Made by a program: the position numbers and the translations under genes
Shown here: piece after piece, positions 12,087 to 24,193 of the stretch
How the letters are laid out: every line of letters starts with the position of its first letter
Position numbering within the stretch: position 1 is the stretch's first letter
The notes under the pieces: model-generated
What the model saw: only the letters and a program-made list of their open reading frames with translations
What the model was told of the DNA's origin: nothing
The model's database searches: none
Source: Owenia fusiformis
Taxonomy: Eukaryota > Annelida > Polychaeta > Sabellida > Oweniidae
Direction of reading: 5' to 3'
NCBI GenBank assembly: GCA_903813345.2
Contig: CAIIXF020000005.1
Coordinates: 23,191,375 to 23,255,374, forward strand
Length of the DNA: 64,000 bases

Positions 12087-15000
12087 AATAGAGAGGTTTC
12101 GCAAAACGTTTTTTAGCTCCACGGATCCGTATCCGTAACGTATTTACCAGATTTATGCGGAGTCAGTTCAATTTATACGTGAAATGATACGGAAAACACG
12201 AAAAACGAGGCTTTTGTACGTTGGTCATTTACCTATTCGATTTTACCCTTCGATTATATTGTTTTTAGTTCTAAAGGTATCACTATATGAACAAGCACAG
12301 TGTGCTGTGTATAATTTGATTAAAATTTGGTGAATGAATTTGTTTATTGTTTGAAATAAATCGAGTTTTTCAAATGGTATGTTCAACTCATTTTACACTG
12401 TATGGAATGGTATTGCAATAATTACTGTGTACATGTTTCGCACAACGTTTAAGCTACCCGTATCAAAATCCGTAACGCATCGATGGAGTAAAAGTGTACT
12501 CAATACGTTTGTGATACCAACAGCAATACCGAAAGTACGTAAACTAACACTTTCTGTGCGTAGTTGTCTCCGTATCTATTTTGTCCTTCAAATCTTGATA
12601 AATATTTCCCTAAATGTATAATTTTAGTAACCCACATATGTTTTCATGTGAATCTTGCTAATTTTGATGAAGTGATAGCCTTATCTGCCGATAAATTTGA
12701 TCATAAGCGAGGGGCCTGCAATTTTAACGAATAAAGCTTTAGTCACATTTGCTGATAGGCAGATGTAAGGTCTATCGTTTCTGGGCTCAATAGTAATACC
12801 GTAGTCAATTTCTTAGGGACATCAAACCAATAGTTAGCAGCTCATCCTCCGATCACAGGGCTTCAAAATCCAGAATATATTCTTTCTTTTTACCGGACAC
12901 CTGCTTAGGAGGATGTTAGCAGCTAGGCCACCTAAATATATATTTTGTGCCTTAAGTCACGCTCCGAATTCATATATAGATGATATAGAGCAGGGTTCTG
13001 GGCTTAGTTTGAGTATAGTAGCTTGGTCCTGACCTAGACAATGAATGTGATACTGGGTCTATAGATGGCGCCCCGCATCACTCTTGCCCGTATCCAGCTT
13101 GTGGCAAGGGGGAGCTTTTTGGCCCGAAAATTGATCAGTATGATGAAAAACTGAATGATTTTGAAAAAAATTCTAGCCAGGTAGCTTCTTCCCGTGGTAT
13201 GACTTGAACACACATCAAGTCATGCGATCTATGTCAAATAGTAAGCGGCCTCGTTTGGGGGTCCAGGGAGACTAGTGCCCTAAAGCTTAGTGCCCAAGCT
13301 TCCCCGAACCACCGTCAGTGATTATGTAACAGGTAGAGTATATTTCTTTGATCCTAGGATGATGAGATTTTCATTTTTTGTAAAGACAGGCCTGACATCC
13401 AGATCTTGTAACGGATCTTCTCTCTTGCACATGAGTCACGGTAGGGGCCCCAGATGTTCCTAACTCTTGGGTAGTGGTCCATGATGTGTTCTTCATTAGC
13501 AGCCTTGTGATGATAGGAAAGGGGAGTTGTAATTCAAGTACATATTCAGTTGATATCGGGTTGTCCCCTATTGTTTTGTGCGATTGTCTCCAGTTGGAAT
13601 TACTTAGTTGAGTAAATCGGTATCAACGTTTCGTTGTGGTTTATTGGTTGTGCCTGATTGTGTTTTGATGCGTTGGGTAAATCGTTTTAGTATTTGGTTA
13701 AGCCTGGTTGTGTAATGGTGGGTTAGTGTAAAGTAGGTATAGGTTTTGCCGAATTGTGTTGTGTACGTTTGAGACTCGGTTCTCTCTTTATGGTTGTTAG
13801 TTTGGTGATTTAGTATCGGGTTGTGTCCCATTGTGTTATGTTAATCTTATGATGGGTTGTTTTCTTTTGTGAATATGTTTTGTTGGTTGGCTAGCGGGTT
13901 GTGGCTAGTCGGGTGAGGTATCTTGTTGTGTCTGATTGTGTTGTGTGATAATTTCACAGTTCGATGTGGTTTCCTTGTTGTTAGTTTAGTTTTCTTTTAT
14001 TGATTGTGCCTGATTGTGTTTTTATTGTTTAGTGTTGGGTTGTGCACAATTGTGTTGAGTTAATTCAACAATTGGTTGTGTTTCTCTTTGTTGTCTTATT
14101 ATTGGGTTGTGACATATTGTGTTAATCTGACAGTTGGTTGTGTTTTTGTAGTTGTAAGTCAGGTTGCGCTATGCTGGCTTTGTTGCTTGCTTATGCTCTA
14201 TTGCGTTCTGTGTATTTTGACACTTGGTTATGTTCTATTGTACTGTTGCATGATTGGTGATCTAGGTTGTGTTTGGTTGTAATAGGTTATATATGTCGAG
14301 TTGTGGGCTGTGTCCGATCAGGTTGTGGTGTTTATTGGGTTAAGAAACAAATGGCCGGTTTAGGGTATTATGTTGTTGGTTTATCAGTTGATTCTGTGTA
14401 GACCCCAAAGGGGATATAGGGTATTATGATGGTGAGATATTCAACTGGTATGATAGGTGTTAGCTTCGCGTCGTTCTCTGATGAGCTGGTCCCCTGTTGT
14501 TCAATGAATTTAAGAAAAACAATGCTAATTCATCTTTTTACATAATATGTTTTTTGTTGATTTCTCATACAAAACATACTTTTATTGCATAAATGATATA
14601 TTTGTGTCGCTTTCTATCATCAAATGTGTTACTTTGCTCCCCTCCTTAATGAGGCATGGGTTTTCAACTAAAGCACATGTATGAGGAAAGGGGGTGGCTT
14701 ATGTGAAAACGTATGGTTTCCGAATGTCTTGGCCTTGCCCAAGTCGCTATTTTTTACTTATTTGATCTTGAATTATTACCAAAATATACAGCTGCAAAAA
14801 CATAAAATTAAAGATCCATGTGCAGTATGGCAAGTGATTTTAGAAATGTTTGTAAACGCATTTTGTGGCATAATGCAGTCACTGCACGTCACTTAATGAC
14901 CACTATTCAGCCTATCTGTTTTCAAACCCTTAAATATTCCCAAAAGTATAATTTGACACTGAATTGGTTATTGTAAACCTAAAAATAAACTTTTCTGGCC

Positions 15001-15336
15001 TAAAGTATATTCTTCATTTTGAAATTGATATCATGAAATTAATAAATGACACATTGGGGATGAAAGGGTTAATATGTATTTTCGCACTCACCAAAAATAC
15101 TTTTGGAGTTGTGATTCTGAAAGCTGACACTCCCAATTTTAAGATCTTAGTGCAGATGAAGCCTTTTATTTGACCCTAGTTTTCACTACTATTAAACACG
15201 ATTGAGATGCGTTTATAATTACGTACTTCAAAAAACGAACTGCGAAACGAAAATTATCGAAATACGTATCCGTAAACGTAACGAGATACGGATGCGGATA
15301 CGTTTTAGCTAATTCGTTTTGCGAAACCTCTCTATT
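12087..15336. mobile_element. 3.25-kb DNA element with 22-bp perfect terminal inverted repeats
   Basis: Positions 12,087-12,108 (containing GAGAGGTTTCGCAAAACG) are the exact reverse complement of 15,315-15,336. Subterminal GGATCCGTATCCGTAACG-like and GATACGGATGCGGATACG motifs are clustered on both sides, as in many cut-and-paste transposons with subterminal transposase sites. No transposase-length frame is present; the longest interior frame is 80 codons. The superfamily is not assigned. Much of the interior is the GT-rich array at 13,560-14,350. Confidence 0.75.
13560..14350 (+). repeat. Degenerate G/T-rich tandem array
   Basis: The plus strand is strongly G+T biased and repeats GGGTTGTGNCNNATTGTGTT and AGTTGGTTGTGTTT motifs. 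Successive GGTTGTG...ATTGTGTT landmarks near 13,648, 13,818, 13,926, 14,004, 14,039 and 14,105 are spaced in rough multiples of 33-40 bp, with a longer unit of about 66-78 bp. It is a decayed minisatellite. The strand asymmetry means one transcript would be GU-rich and the other CA-rich. Open frames inside are by-products of the bias. Confidence 0.7.
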
Positions 15337-16212
15337 GTTTCGTGTTTACCGCATTACAATTGTTTCTATATTAAACCTTGCTATTACTGGAATAAAACGG
15401 CATAGATTTGTCAAAAATCAAAGTATAAAGTATAATCCAAGATGATACGATGTCAAACATGAGTTCCTGTATTAACACTTTTTAACACTTGGCACTCGAC
15501 CGTCTGACAACAATCTATCAAACGATGCTTCTTTGCTGACAGGAGAGAAATCTCTATTGATCACCACCCATATTGAAACTGTCGTCTGCTAATTATTACA
15601 TCACGTCATTCTATATAAAATGTGTATGATATGTCCCGTTTTCTTGTTTGTGCAAACAATTAAGAGTGTCGGGTTTGTAACTATATATTTCATTTCTGGA
15701 TGTTCGCTCTATTTTGCATTTCAGAACATGCTTGTGTTGACATTATATTTGTGAGGATCACAATCAAATGGTATTTATGGGACTTATACAAAGTCATTAA
15801 TCATTGTGATCATCGTGTCCCTTTTAAACAATTATGGCAATGGCATGAATAATGAAATGAAGATTGTGATTACCAGAATTGTGATTACCAGAATTCAGAT
15901 AACTCAACAGTATCATTTAGATGTCATGACAATTAAAGTATAGGAAATTGTCAATAAAGTAGACGAGGACAATTTTTCATCACTACGTTTTTACAATATC
16001 TTTAGTGACCTTCATACCCATCCAACTGAGTGCACTCTTTATCATTCCAGCACAAAGTCGTCTGAATTTTTTCCAATCTCTCAAATGGAGTTGTTGTCAT
16101 ATTATACGCCAATCTCTTAACGCCTTGCTCCATGACCAGTTCGGGACCAGTACATTGTTTACAAAATGTTTATGGCTTTTATGAATGAAGATAAATGACT
16201 TGACGTGACGCA
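15337..16212. other. Intergenic, no gene recognised
   Basis: AT-rich; no recognisable exon or repeat apart from a short duplicated phrase (GTGATTACCAGAATT) near 15,868-15,895. Confidence 0.6.
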
Positions 16213-16490
16213 GACGACATTTTGGATCAAGAGATAGGAAATGGAAAACGTTTGAGAAAAAGTCACTATGAAGAACTGACACGGAATAAATATGAGCAGA
16301 CGACATTTAAGATCAAGAGATCGAGAAGTGAACTGAAACATGTATGGAGAAAAGCTCACTGTGAAGGGAACTGCCATAAGTATGAGTATGCAACATTTTA
16401 GATTAGTGAAATGGAATACGAATGAGAAAACTTTGAAAAAACTGGTATGAAATAATATTGACAGACGACATTTTGAGCAAAGGATATGAG
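16213..16490. repeat. Degenerate tandem repeat, ~75-90 bp units
   Basis: GACGACATTT or a close variant starts near 16,213, 16,299, 16,389 and 16,464. Each is followed by an ATCAAGAGAT-like block, then GAGAAAA and a CACTATGAAG-like block. There are about 3.3 units with heavy divergence. Two overlapping minus-strand open frames here merely reflect the repeat. Confidence 0.65.
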
Positions 16491-17778
16491 TTATAACAGC
16501 ATTTGAGAATTTTCCACTGATTCTATGGATTATTATAACCCAATAAATATCTGTCAGATCATCCGAAAATTATATCTAGGCAATATTCATTAATGGATTT
16601 ATTTAATTGCAAGTTAGTAACACTCATCTATCTTCGCTAAAAATCCATACCAGAGTTGAACAACCGCATGTGTCTTGAGAGGCCCATTAATGAAACAATA
16701 CGATTGACATTCCCATAGAGCAAATCGTAGGGGATTGAGTAAACAACTGGAAAGAAAACAATGATCATGCGTTTAAGTAAAATCATGTTCTTGGCAATTC
16801 AGTGGCAATCGGCGTAGATTTGTATAGGAAAGAAAAACATGAAAGTTGTATCTTTGGTAGGTCAATAAAGGTCAAAACCAGCATAGGAAGCAATCAGATT
16901 ATGAAGTTGATACATACAAAAAAGATGAGGAAATCCGTCATCCGTTTGGTATACGATATATTAAGCCGTTAGTCAGAGGAGCTTCAGTAATGAGGTTTGA
17001 CACCCTGACACTCTGAACAGAAGATGTGATGAATATTTTCAAGAAATTGTCTGATGACTAATACATGGAGACACTAATCTAACATTTTCTTTAATGTGTA
17101 TCGTGTTTTCTTGATGAGTTACCACAGATGAATTACTACATTGAATTATTTGTCCGTGCATATCGCTAGATCATTGCTTTCTAAGATTTGAATGACCTAC
17201 TTAATTTAAGGATTAAAGTACCCAAGATAGAAAAGATGTTTACATTGATAATTGATATGCAGTACTTACTTCCATTATAATACATCTATAGCTAATAAAA
17301 ATGGCGGAGTTAACCCCGGCTAAAAGATAAGGTCCAAATATAGAACACCCCTCAATATGATATGTCAAAAATAGTACTTTTTAACATGAAGTGTTGAAAT
17401 AATATCAAACACTTCAAACGCAGAGGTATAAAATCGCCCCTCACTGAGGACATCATGACATTGCAAGTTTCGGTAAAGAAATGGCAATGGACGTTGCATG
17501 GTAGGAAGTTGAGTTTTAAAAACCACCTGTACCAGGAAAATACATTGCAATATCTGAGGAATATAGTGTGATGTATATGTTAAGATAGGCGTTGATTATA
17601 ACTGATGCAAATAGACTGATCAGATCAAGTTAGTATGTTCATGTAAGTTACTCGATATCAAAAAAAGTTTTCAAAGTTTTAACATATCTAGAGAGAACTT
17701 GTGGACTAGCCACCAGTCTTGTATTGAAAGTATATACTGCCAAAACCTCTGGTCCCCAACTGGTGGTATAGAGGTTGC

Positions 17779-17850
17779 GTCTTTATAACAAAATGGTTGA
17801 ACTTCCGTCTGAGGAAATTTTATTTTCATCATTTTCACAAAGAAGCTGCC
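17779..17850. repeat. Partial copy of the 4.3-kb foldback family
   Basis: ACAAAATGGTTGAACTTCCG and the following GAGGAAATTTTATTTTCATC block match the left arm at about 4353-4400. The adjacent GTCTTTATAAC also occurs at the right end of that element. The matching inverted arm was not found nearby, so this is a fragment or solo end. Confidence 0.55.
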
Positions 17851-19705
17851 TCTCACAGCTGGGGATCGTACCCAAACGCCGCAAAAAGGAAGGACTCAGG
17901 GGTTCGTTTTTCGTACGATCGTAACTTACGATTCCGAGAAAACCATTTGTCTCTGTTTTGATGAACAATGACTTGCGACCAAATCGTATATATCTGTTAT
18001 AACAGAATAACATACCAACAGAAATGCATTTTTGTTTTGCTTTTAATGAAACAAGTTTGAAGAAAAACGGAGCAGTAAAGGATTTTCAAACATCTGGTAA
18101 GTCAAAATTCAAATTAACGGTTTTCAACGTGCAAAGTTGGACCCGCGTGAGTATGGTATTTTGTACTTATGTTCGATCTTATGGACATACTAAGAAATTA
18201 TTATTTTGCTTTCTCTGATTTGATCATCTCCGTCAAATTGTATGCACTAGCGTGGTAACTTCGAAATACATCCTTTTTGCATTTCATGTTCTCCATTAGC
18301 CTTGGCAAACTGTATTTCATGTTTTAAGCAATTTGCCCAATGTTTTATACAGGCATGAATTGATTCCCGTAACAGCAATCTTTTCAAATGCGAATTTCAT
18401 GGTTAGTGATTTGAGGCAACCAGTACGTTTTTGGTCTACATGAATTTCATTTTGGCAAGCTTGGACATCTTTAAACACGTTTGTCATTTCTAAAATTGTG
18501 ATTACACTCATTTTGGTTTACAAAGTTTCAATTATTACAACTTCTAAAATACAGACGAGTGTACACCAATTAGAAAGTCGGTTGAAATCCTTTACTTTGT
18601 CACATACAGATACAGAGTCATATCATCTTAATTGTATTGTCATTCTCCTATTGGATAACCCCTGTAGGTTCTCCAAGACGAGCTTAATTAAAGTTAAGTG
18701 AGAAATAAATCTTCCTGATTAGCTTTGAAGGTTTTACACTTCTCAGAGGAGTCTCTGGGATGATTAAAACACCTTCAAACAACATGGTTCTGTCTAACTG
18801 GCGAGTCTAAAACGGCAATCAACTCAGTGAAGGGCCGTATGATCGCACTTCGCCTTTCGCTCGGGTCTATTTAGTGTCTTGTTTTTCAATGAATCTACAA
18901 TTTCAGTTTGCGCAGCGGAGGATCTCTTCATGGGTATTAGGTTCAACTTATGGTCAAAGGAATGAGGATTGCCTGGCCTGGTGCCATTGGTTCCCCTTTT
19001 CAACATTACATAATTTAGACATAAACAAACACTAAAGTGAATGGAAGCGGTGTAAACCTGTTCAAATTCAAATACTCAAAACCTCTTTTACTGAAAATAA
19101 ATGCAAACCAGAATTGTTGGATGCTGGAGATGCAACTCTTCAAATGTAGTAAAAACATTAATAACTACTAATTTATTTGACAAGTTATTAGTGCTACTAA
19201 CGATATAATATAGAATTTGCATGACCCCAGAACCAAGCCAACCAATATTTACATTGATTTTAGAAGAAGAGTGACATTTTAATTGCAATCTTAGAAAATA
19301 TTTTGGAGAACAGAAATGCTCCAGAGGTCATAACTTATGAGAGATGACAGGTTCATTTTCTAGCTAGGGATCCATGAAAAATGACGAGTTATGAATTTAA
19401 ATAGAGCAATGGTCATAAATTTACATTGTGAAAATCACTGGTAATACTGCTAGCAATGATTCATGGATATTGATGGGACATTGGATAAAGAATTGATGAT
19501 TTGCGATCACCGAATGGATTCTGTCTTTTAGTGACGTCACAATTAGGTCACCCAGCTTTAGATGCTTGATTTTGAGAGATTATCTTCTATATTTCGTGCT
19601 TTATTGATTTATTTTTCACGAAAGCGTTCTATTTGACTAGATCAACATTCATGCTAAGCACATACCAAGTCTAAGGTCTTACTGACATGATTTAGATAGC
19701 GGTTT

Positions 19706-19740
19706 AGCGCCCCCCGATTTTGACAAAAACGGGGGGCGCT
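19706..19740. repeat. GC-rich perfect hairpin in AT-rich DNA
   Basis: AGCGCCCCCCG (19,706-19,716) and CGGGGGGCGCT (19,730-19,740) are perfect 11-bp inverted repeats separated by a 13-nt A/T-rich loop. It has no U-tract terminator context and function is unknown. Confidence 0.8.
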
Positions 19741-20639
19741 TATAGGCATCGATGTTTAGTATGAATTTCACCCAAACTTCGCATATATATAGACATACTC
19801 ATGATCTAGTCAAATCGGCATACCTGGTAAATATCCGACCCATGGTTTTTATATAAGAAACGACAATATTTTTAGCTCAAAACTGCCACGTGTCCGCCAT
19901 TTCGTGATTCCATCATGTCTAATATCATTTCTATATGACGTCATACCAATAAGACGAAATACGTGACAACAGTATCCATAAACAAAATTCCTAAATTCTG
20001 ATCGCAAAAGGTCAATTGCATAACAACAAAGTGTACTAAAGCTTATTAAAGATGATACATTTGATAAATCATTATACAGAACCGGAAGATATTAATATAA
20101 CGATGTAACATGGAATCCCTGCAACCAGCGTTCTTACATACAGACATTGATCCAACGCAAGCTTTGTTCCCGACCCGTACCCCTTCTCTTCGTTTCACAT
20201 GTAATGCAGCGATACTGGAAGGCGCTTTATACCCGCACGACTCTTCTCGCATCCGAGAGTCAATGGTCCTTGGCTTCGCCACCAGACTTGCACTGATACA
20301 CAGACAATGATCTCATGAACGCCTTCCACAAAAACGCAAACGACACTAACGAGAGCTTTATTATATCAGTCCGAGTTTCTGCTGCTATGTAAAACTAACG
20401 ACTTATTCATAAATTGACCGGTGATATCCTCGTGTGAAACACTGAGCTCGAGGCAGATGATTCTCTCTAACCGTGTCTTATATATGCAAACACACATTAT
20501 TTGTATCTATCACTGAAAGGACGCGTATGACAATGTGAATCCTGCCCAAGTTCTATCGCTGACATTAACCAAAACCTTTCCTTTCAAGATGTATCAGAAT
20601 CGGATACACGCAAATAAACAGGATTTTATTGGCGCAGAC

Positions 20640-20752
20640 TGTCACGTGACCATTTGAAGAAATTATATTGGTTAGATATGGTCACATGACGAAGTCTGAA
20701 CTCTCTTAATGCAGCTTTTCATTGGTTTGATATGATCACGTGACATTTTTGA
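20640..20752. promoter_or_regulatory. Candidate regulatory cluster: CACGTG E-boxes and ATTGG (CCAAT) motifs
   Basis: Within about 110 bp there are two TCACGTGA-type E-boxes (near 20,643 and 20,741), a variant GGTCACATGAC, and two inverted CCAAT boxes in a repeated ATTGGTT-GATATG context. The wider segment adds TGACGTCA near 19,532 and CACGTG near 19,898. Such combinations occur in animal promoters (USF/MITF-type bHLH and NF-Y sites), but the duplicated context also fits a small repeat. No gene is attached. Confidence 0.3.
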
Positions 20753-21175
20753 TGTGCTCACCTCTCATAATAAAAACTGGCATATACGAATTTGTACTTG
20801 TGAATAGAGCAAATACGGATAAATTGTTAACATAAGATCAAATGTCACTCAAATACATTACTATCCTAATAATTAATAATAACTAACAGGTTGTAAGTGT
20901 CGTATTTGTCTTAATAAAACGTTGTCACTATCTTAATCAAGTGCCACTTGACAAATTTATAACTTATTAATTTCTGGAAGGTGTTCGTAGCGGTTATTAA
21001 ACGTAGGTTTTTGATTAATCATAGTCTAACAAAAGAGAGTGTGTGGTTTAGGTGTTTAGGTGTTTCAAACTTTTGTACCGCTTTCGATCATAGTTTCATG
21101 ACGGAACAATGTATATCTGCTGAGTGTTCAAATAATCAATGCACTCGGATGTATGATGAGTCAATATATTAGTTA

Positions 21176-22590
21176 CGAGTAGAAATGAGCTTGATTTACT
21201 TTATTCAAAATTTAGTTAAAAATATTTCATATTTGAAGTCTACGTGTAAAATTGCATCTACAAATGTGGTTTGAAGAAAGCATTAACCAACTTTGAAAAT
21301 TGAATTTTCTTTGAAAATGTGACTTCTAGGTCGGGGAGATTCCCCATAGACCCCATGTTACAAAACCACAAAAAGTGAAATATCTTTTCTGGTGTCGGGC
21401 AGATAATATCTTTTACTGGACATATACAGGGTGGTCCAAATAAAAGTGAACCCCTGCAACTGGCCATATTTCCCTTATTACTTGCAGGAATTATTTTTTT
21501 ATTTTCACATGTTGTAGAGGAAGGTCTAAAATTTATGTTGGTACCATACATTTTTCTTAGTCTTGAAATTTGCAGAAATCATAAGCCTAACCAAACATTA
21601 CTGAAAATGGACAAATTGTGATTTTCAATATTCGTGATTCTTCAACCCTTTAACACCTTTCCCCGAGAATTTTTTAAGCTGCAGTCTTAAATTACTAATA
21701 TTTTCTGACTTTGTTCAAATTTAAATCTTGCACATTATGGCTTAAAACAAGCATCCTATATTTGTTAGTCGCAAAGTTATTGTGATCCAAAGAGATGTGC
21801 TAAGCTTCCACAGACGAAAACATTTTCCAGTGAAATCATGAACATAGCCCTATATGATCTTGAAATGTCAATATCTTCATAAATCATGGACCAATTCTAA
21901 TGATATATGGCTCAAAACATTAAATATAGGATTTTCTTTAGTTTTTTAAAGATATTTGATGAAGGGGTTATCAGATTCCTGGTCACAGGGGGCAACTTCC
22001 TTCCATAAGAGGCCCCCCTCTAACTGTTAGTGTAGGTAACATACCCCTGACCTATTGAACAGTTAAACGTGCTTCAAAATGATCAATGAAAGTGTGAAAT
22101 GTGTTTTTTGCTTGAATAGTGTCTCTTTTGTCATATGGTAGGGTTTTAAACTTGTATCTCTAACTGAAAGCTGTTTAAGACCATCCAATGTGTTTCAACA
22201 ATTTCCGTGAATCACATCTGTTAAATTTTGTACAATATCTAATTTCCAGGCATGTTTGTTAAACGCTTGCAATATTTTCAAAATTTAAGACTGAGAATAA
22301 ATTATGGCATCAACCAAAATTTTAGACCTTTCTCTACAACATGTGATAATATGAGCCAATTCATGCATGTATTAAGAAAATTGTAGCCTGTTGCAGGGGT
22401 TCACTTTTTTTTGGACCACCCTGTATATTCTCGTTTGAATAACTATCAAAAACATATATTAAGGATTATATGAAAGTTGATCCACTTAAACTGCTAATAT
22501 TCAGGTTTAGGGGAACTTTCTTATATAGCTGACATGTTGACTCAACCCGAATCAGCAATCTGGTGGTGAAACTGGTAACTACCTACTCGC
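21176..22590 (+). mobile_element. ~415-bp GCGAGTAG MITE, copy 1, interrupted by a 1-kb insertion
   Basis: The left part (21,176-21,426) and right part (22,424-22,590) together align with the reverse complement of 23,778-24,193, at roughly four-fifths identity by eye. The terminal motif is CGAGTAG at the left and CTACTCGC at the right. Removing the inserted 997 bp plus 4 bp leaves about 414 bp, the same length as the other copy (416 bp). No coding capacity was seen. Confidence 0.75.
21427..22423. mobile_element. Mariner-like non-autonomous element, TIR CAGGGTGGTCCAAA, TA/TATA duplication
   Basis: The element starts CAGGGTGGTCCAAATAAAAG and ends with the inverted counterpart (TTTGGACCACCCTG). 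Complementarity continues through a GAACCCCTGCAAC block and a further block near 21,507-21,547 against 22,303-22,345 (CACATGTTGTAGAG), so the full inverted arms are about 120 bp. It is flanked by TATA on both sides, consistent with TA-targeting Tc1/mariner integration. The 997-bp body has no transposase frame. Superfamily assignment rests on TIR style and TA target only. Confidence 0.75.
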
Positions 22591-22832
22591 ATGAGGGTAA
22601 TTAGTGAAACAATCTATCTGTTTTGTAAAGAACTGTAGTAGTTTATCATCAAACGTTCACAACAAAATTCACATTGAATAAATTATTTTTTTGAAATTTC
22701 AAGGCAGGATATGCAAAATTGACCGAGTTATTCAACTTTTCTTCGGTCCTGTTTTTGACACCATGTACCTACCTTCAAGACTTATAAAAGAGAACTTTAG
22801 TGATACAAAGTGCCCGTGTATTAGACTAGACA

Positions 22833-23052
22833 TGCCTCTTATTTCCTCTACTTCACGTGTATCAGACTATGCCGCTCATTTCCTCTACCTTCCCGTGTAT
22901 TAGACTATTTAAAGGCCCTAGACATGCCGCTCATTTTCAATACCTCCCCGTGTATTAGATTATGTAAAGGCCCTATGCCGCTCATTTCCTCTACTTCACG
23001 TGTATTAGACTATTCAAAGGCCCTAGACATGCCGCTCATTTCCTCTACCTCT
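22833..23052. repeat. Tandem repeat, ~50-55 bp units, about 4.3 copies
   Basis: Units begin TGCCGCTCATTTCCTCTAC (first unit TGCCTCTTATTT) at 22,833, 22,870, 22,925, 22,976 and 23,030. They contain CGTGTATTAGACTA and AAAGGCCCTA. Unit 1 is short (37 bp); later spacings are 55, 51 and 54 bp. Confidence 0.85.
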
Positions 23053-23445
23053 TGCTTAATAAAATATTGTTGTTAAATAGGGTATAATAAATTACATTGA
23101 TTCTACCTCAGGGAGCTTGCAAATCAGAATATAGTTAAAAACCAAGCAAGCCCAGATACCAACGACAGCAAAACAGTATTCAAATAGGATTGGAGTTGTC
23201 AATCTATGTCAAACAAATGCGGATGCCCTGTAGAGATTATTCAAACATTCATCAGGGTTAGCGCTGTATTTAATTTTACTAATCCTCTCCAGAATGGAAA
23301 ACTGTTGAACTCATTGTTCCTGACAGGTCTGTGAAAATATTTTAAACAACCCATTCGATTGAGGTTCAGAGCACATTAAAAACTATTTAATTTATCACAT
23401 TCAACTTCTGAGGTGGTTTTAACACAGTCGGAGCAACTGAAATTA

Positions 23446-23496
23446 CCCTTTGTATTCGTTCGACTGGTAGTTTATAACTAGACTCTGCGCGCAGGG
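23446..23496 (+). repeat. Dispersed 75-bp repeat, copy 2 (internally shortened)
   Basis: CCCTTTGTATTCGTTCGACT is followed directly by GGTAGTTTATAACTAGACTC and TGCGCGCAG. Compared with copies at 9.1 and 63.8 kb it lacks the middle TTCTAAAAGAGCTT segment. Confidence 0.6.
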
Positions 23497-23777
23497 TAAA
23501 CTGAAACCTATGTGCTAATGAAATATGACCTGCTGATTAGAGGACACCAGCCAGCACCCGCACATAAAAAAAGTCAATCTGTACGGATAAGGAATTAAGG
23601 ATAATTGATAATTTGTAACCTCATGAATATGAGCATTTTAGATCATCATTCTTCTATCCATTTCTAATTATTTTCACATATTCACTTAAATTTTAAACCA
23701 ATCAACAATGATGGGACATTCGATACATACGTCTGATCATACACTCACCCATACCTAGACATTCTAATAACGCAGAT

Positions 23778-24193
23778 GCGAGTAGGTAGTTACCAGATTC
23801 ACCACCAGGTGGCTCGTTCGGGTCAGATAGCATGGCGGGTATAGGAGAAAGTTCCCTTAAACTTAAATCACATCTGTTTTAATGATTCAATTTTCATATA
23901 ACCCTTATGTATCTAATAGTTATGCAAACTGAAATATGTCCAGTAAAAGAAAATGTTATCTATCCAATACAAGAAAAGATATTTCACTTTTTGTGATTTT
24001 GTATCATTGGGTCTATGGGGAATCAACCCGAACAAGAAGTCACATTTTCAAAAAAAATTAAATTTTCAAAGTTGATAAACAATTTTCGAAACCATATTTT
24101 TAGATGTACTTTTACATGCAGATTTCAAATATGACATCACTTTGACTGAATTTTGAATATTTAATGACGTAAATAAAGATTATTTCTACTCGC
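23778..24193 (-). mobile_element. ~416-bp GCGAGTAG MITE, copy 2, uninterrupted
   Basis: It starts GCGAGTAGGTAGTTACCAG and ends in CTACTCGC, and is the reverse complement of the copy at 21,176-22,590. It is intact at the place where the other copy carries the mariner-like insertion, so it supplies an empty-site reference. Alternatively, both copies could be the arms of one 3-kb foldback. Confidence 0.75.

Larger units (their letters stand above)
16491..21175. other. Intergenic block, no gene recognised
   Basis: The longest open frame is 78 codons. It holds a partial copy of the 4.3-kb foldback family at 17,779, a GC-rich hairpin at 19,706-19,740, and a less AT-rich segment at about 19,530-20,760 with clustered palindromic factor sites. 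Nothing else is recognised. Confidence 0.5.
22591..23777. other. Spacer between two inverted MITE copies
   Basis: It contains the short tandem array at 22,833-23,052 and one copy of a dispersed 75-bp repeat at about 23,446-23,496. No gene was seen. Confidence 0.6.

Noticed and set aside
17836-17880. tRNA-like B box (reverse strand GGTACGATCCCC)
   Set aside because: No matching A box or acceptor stem at the right distance; probably chance within repeat sequence.
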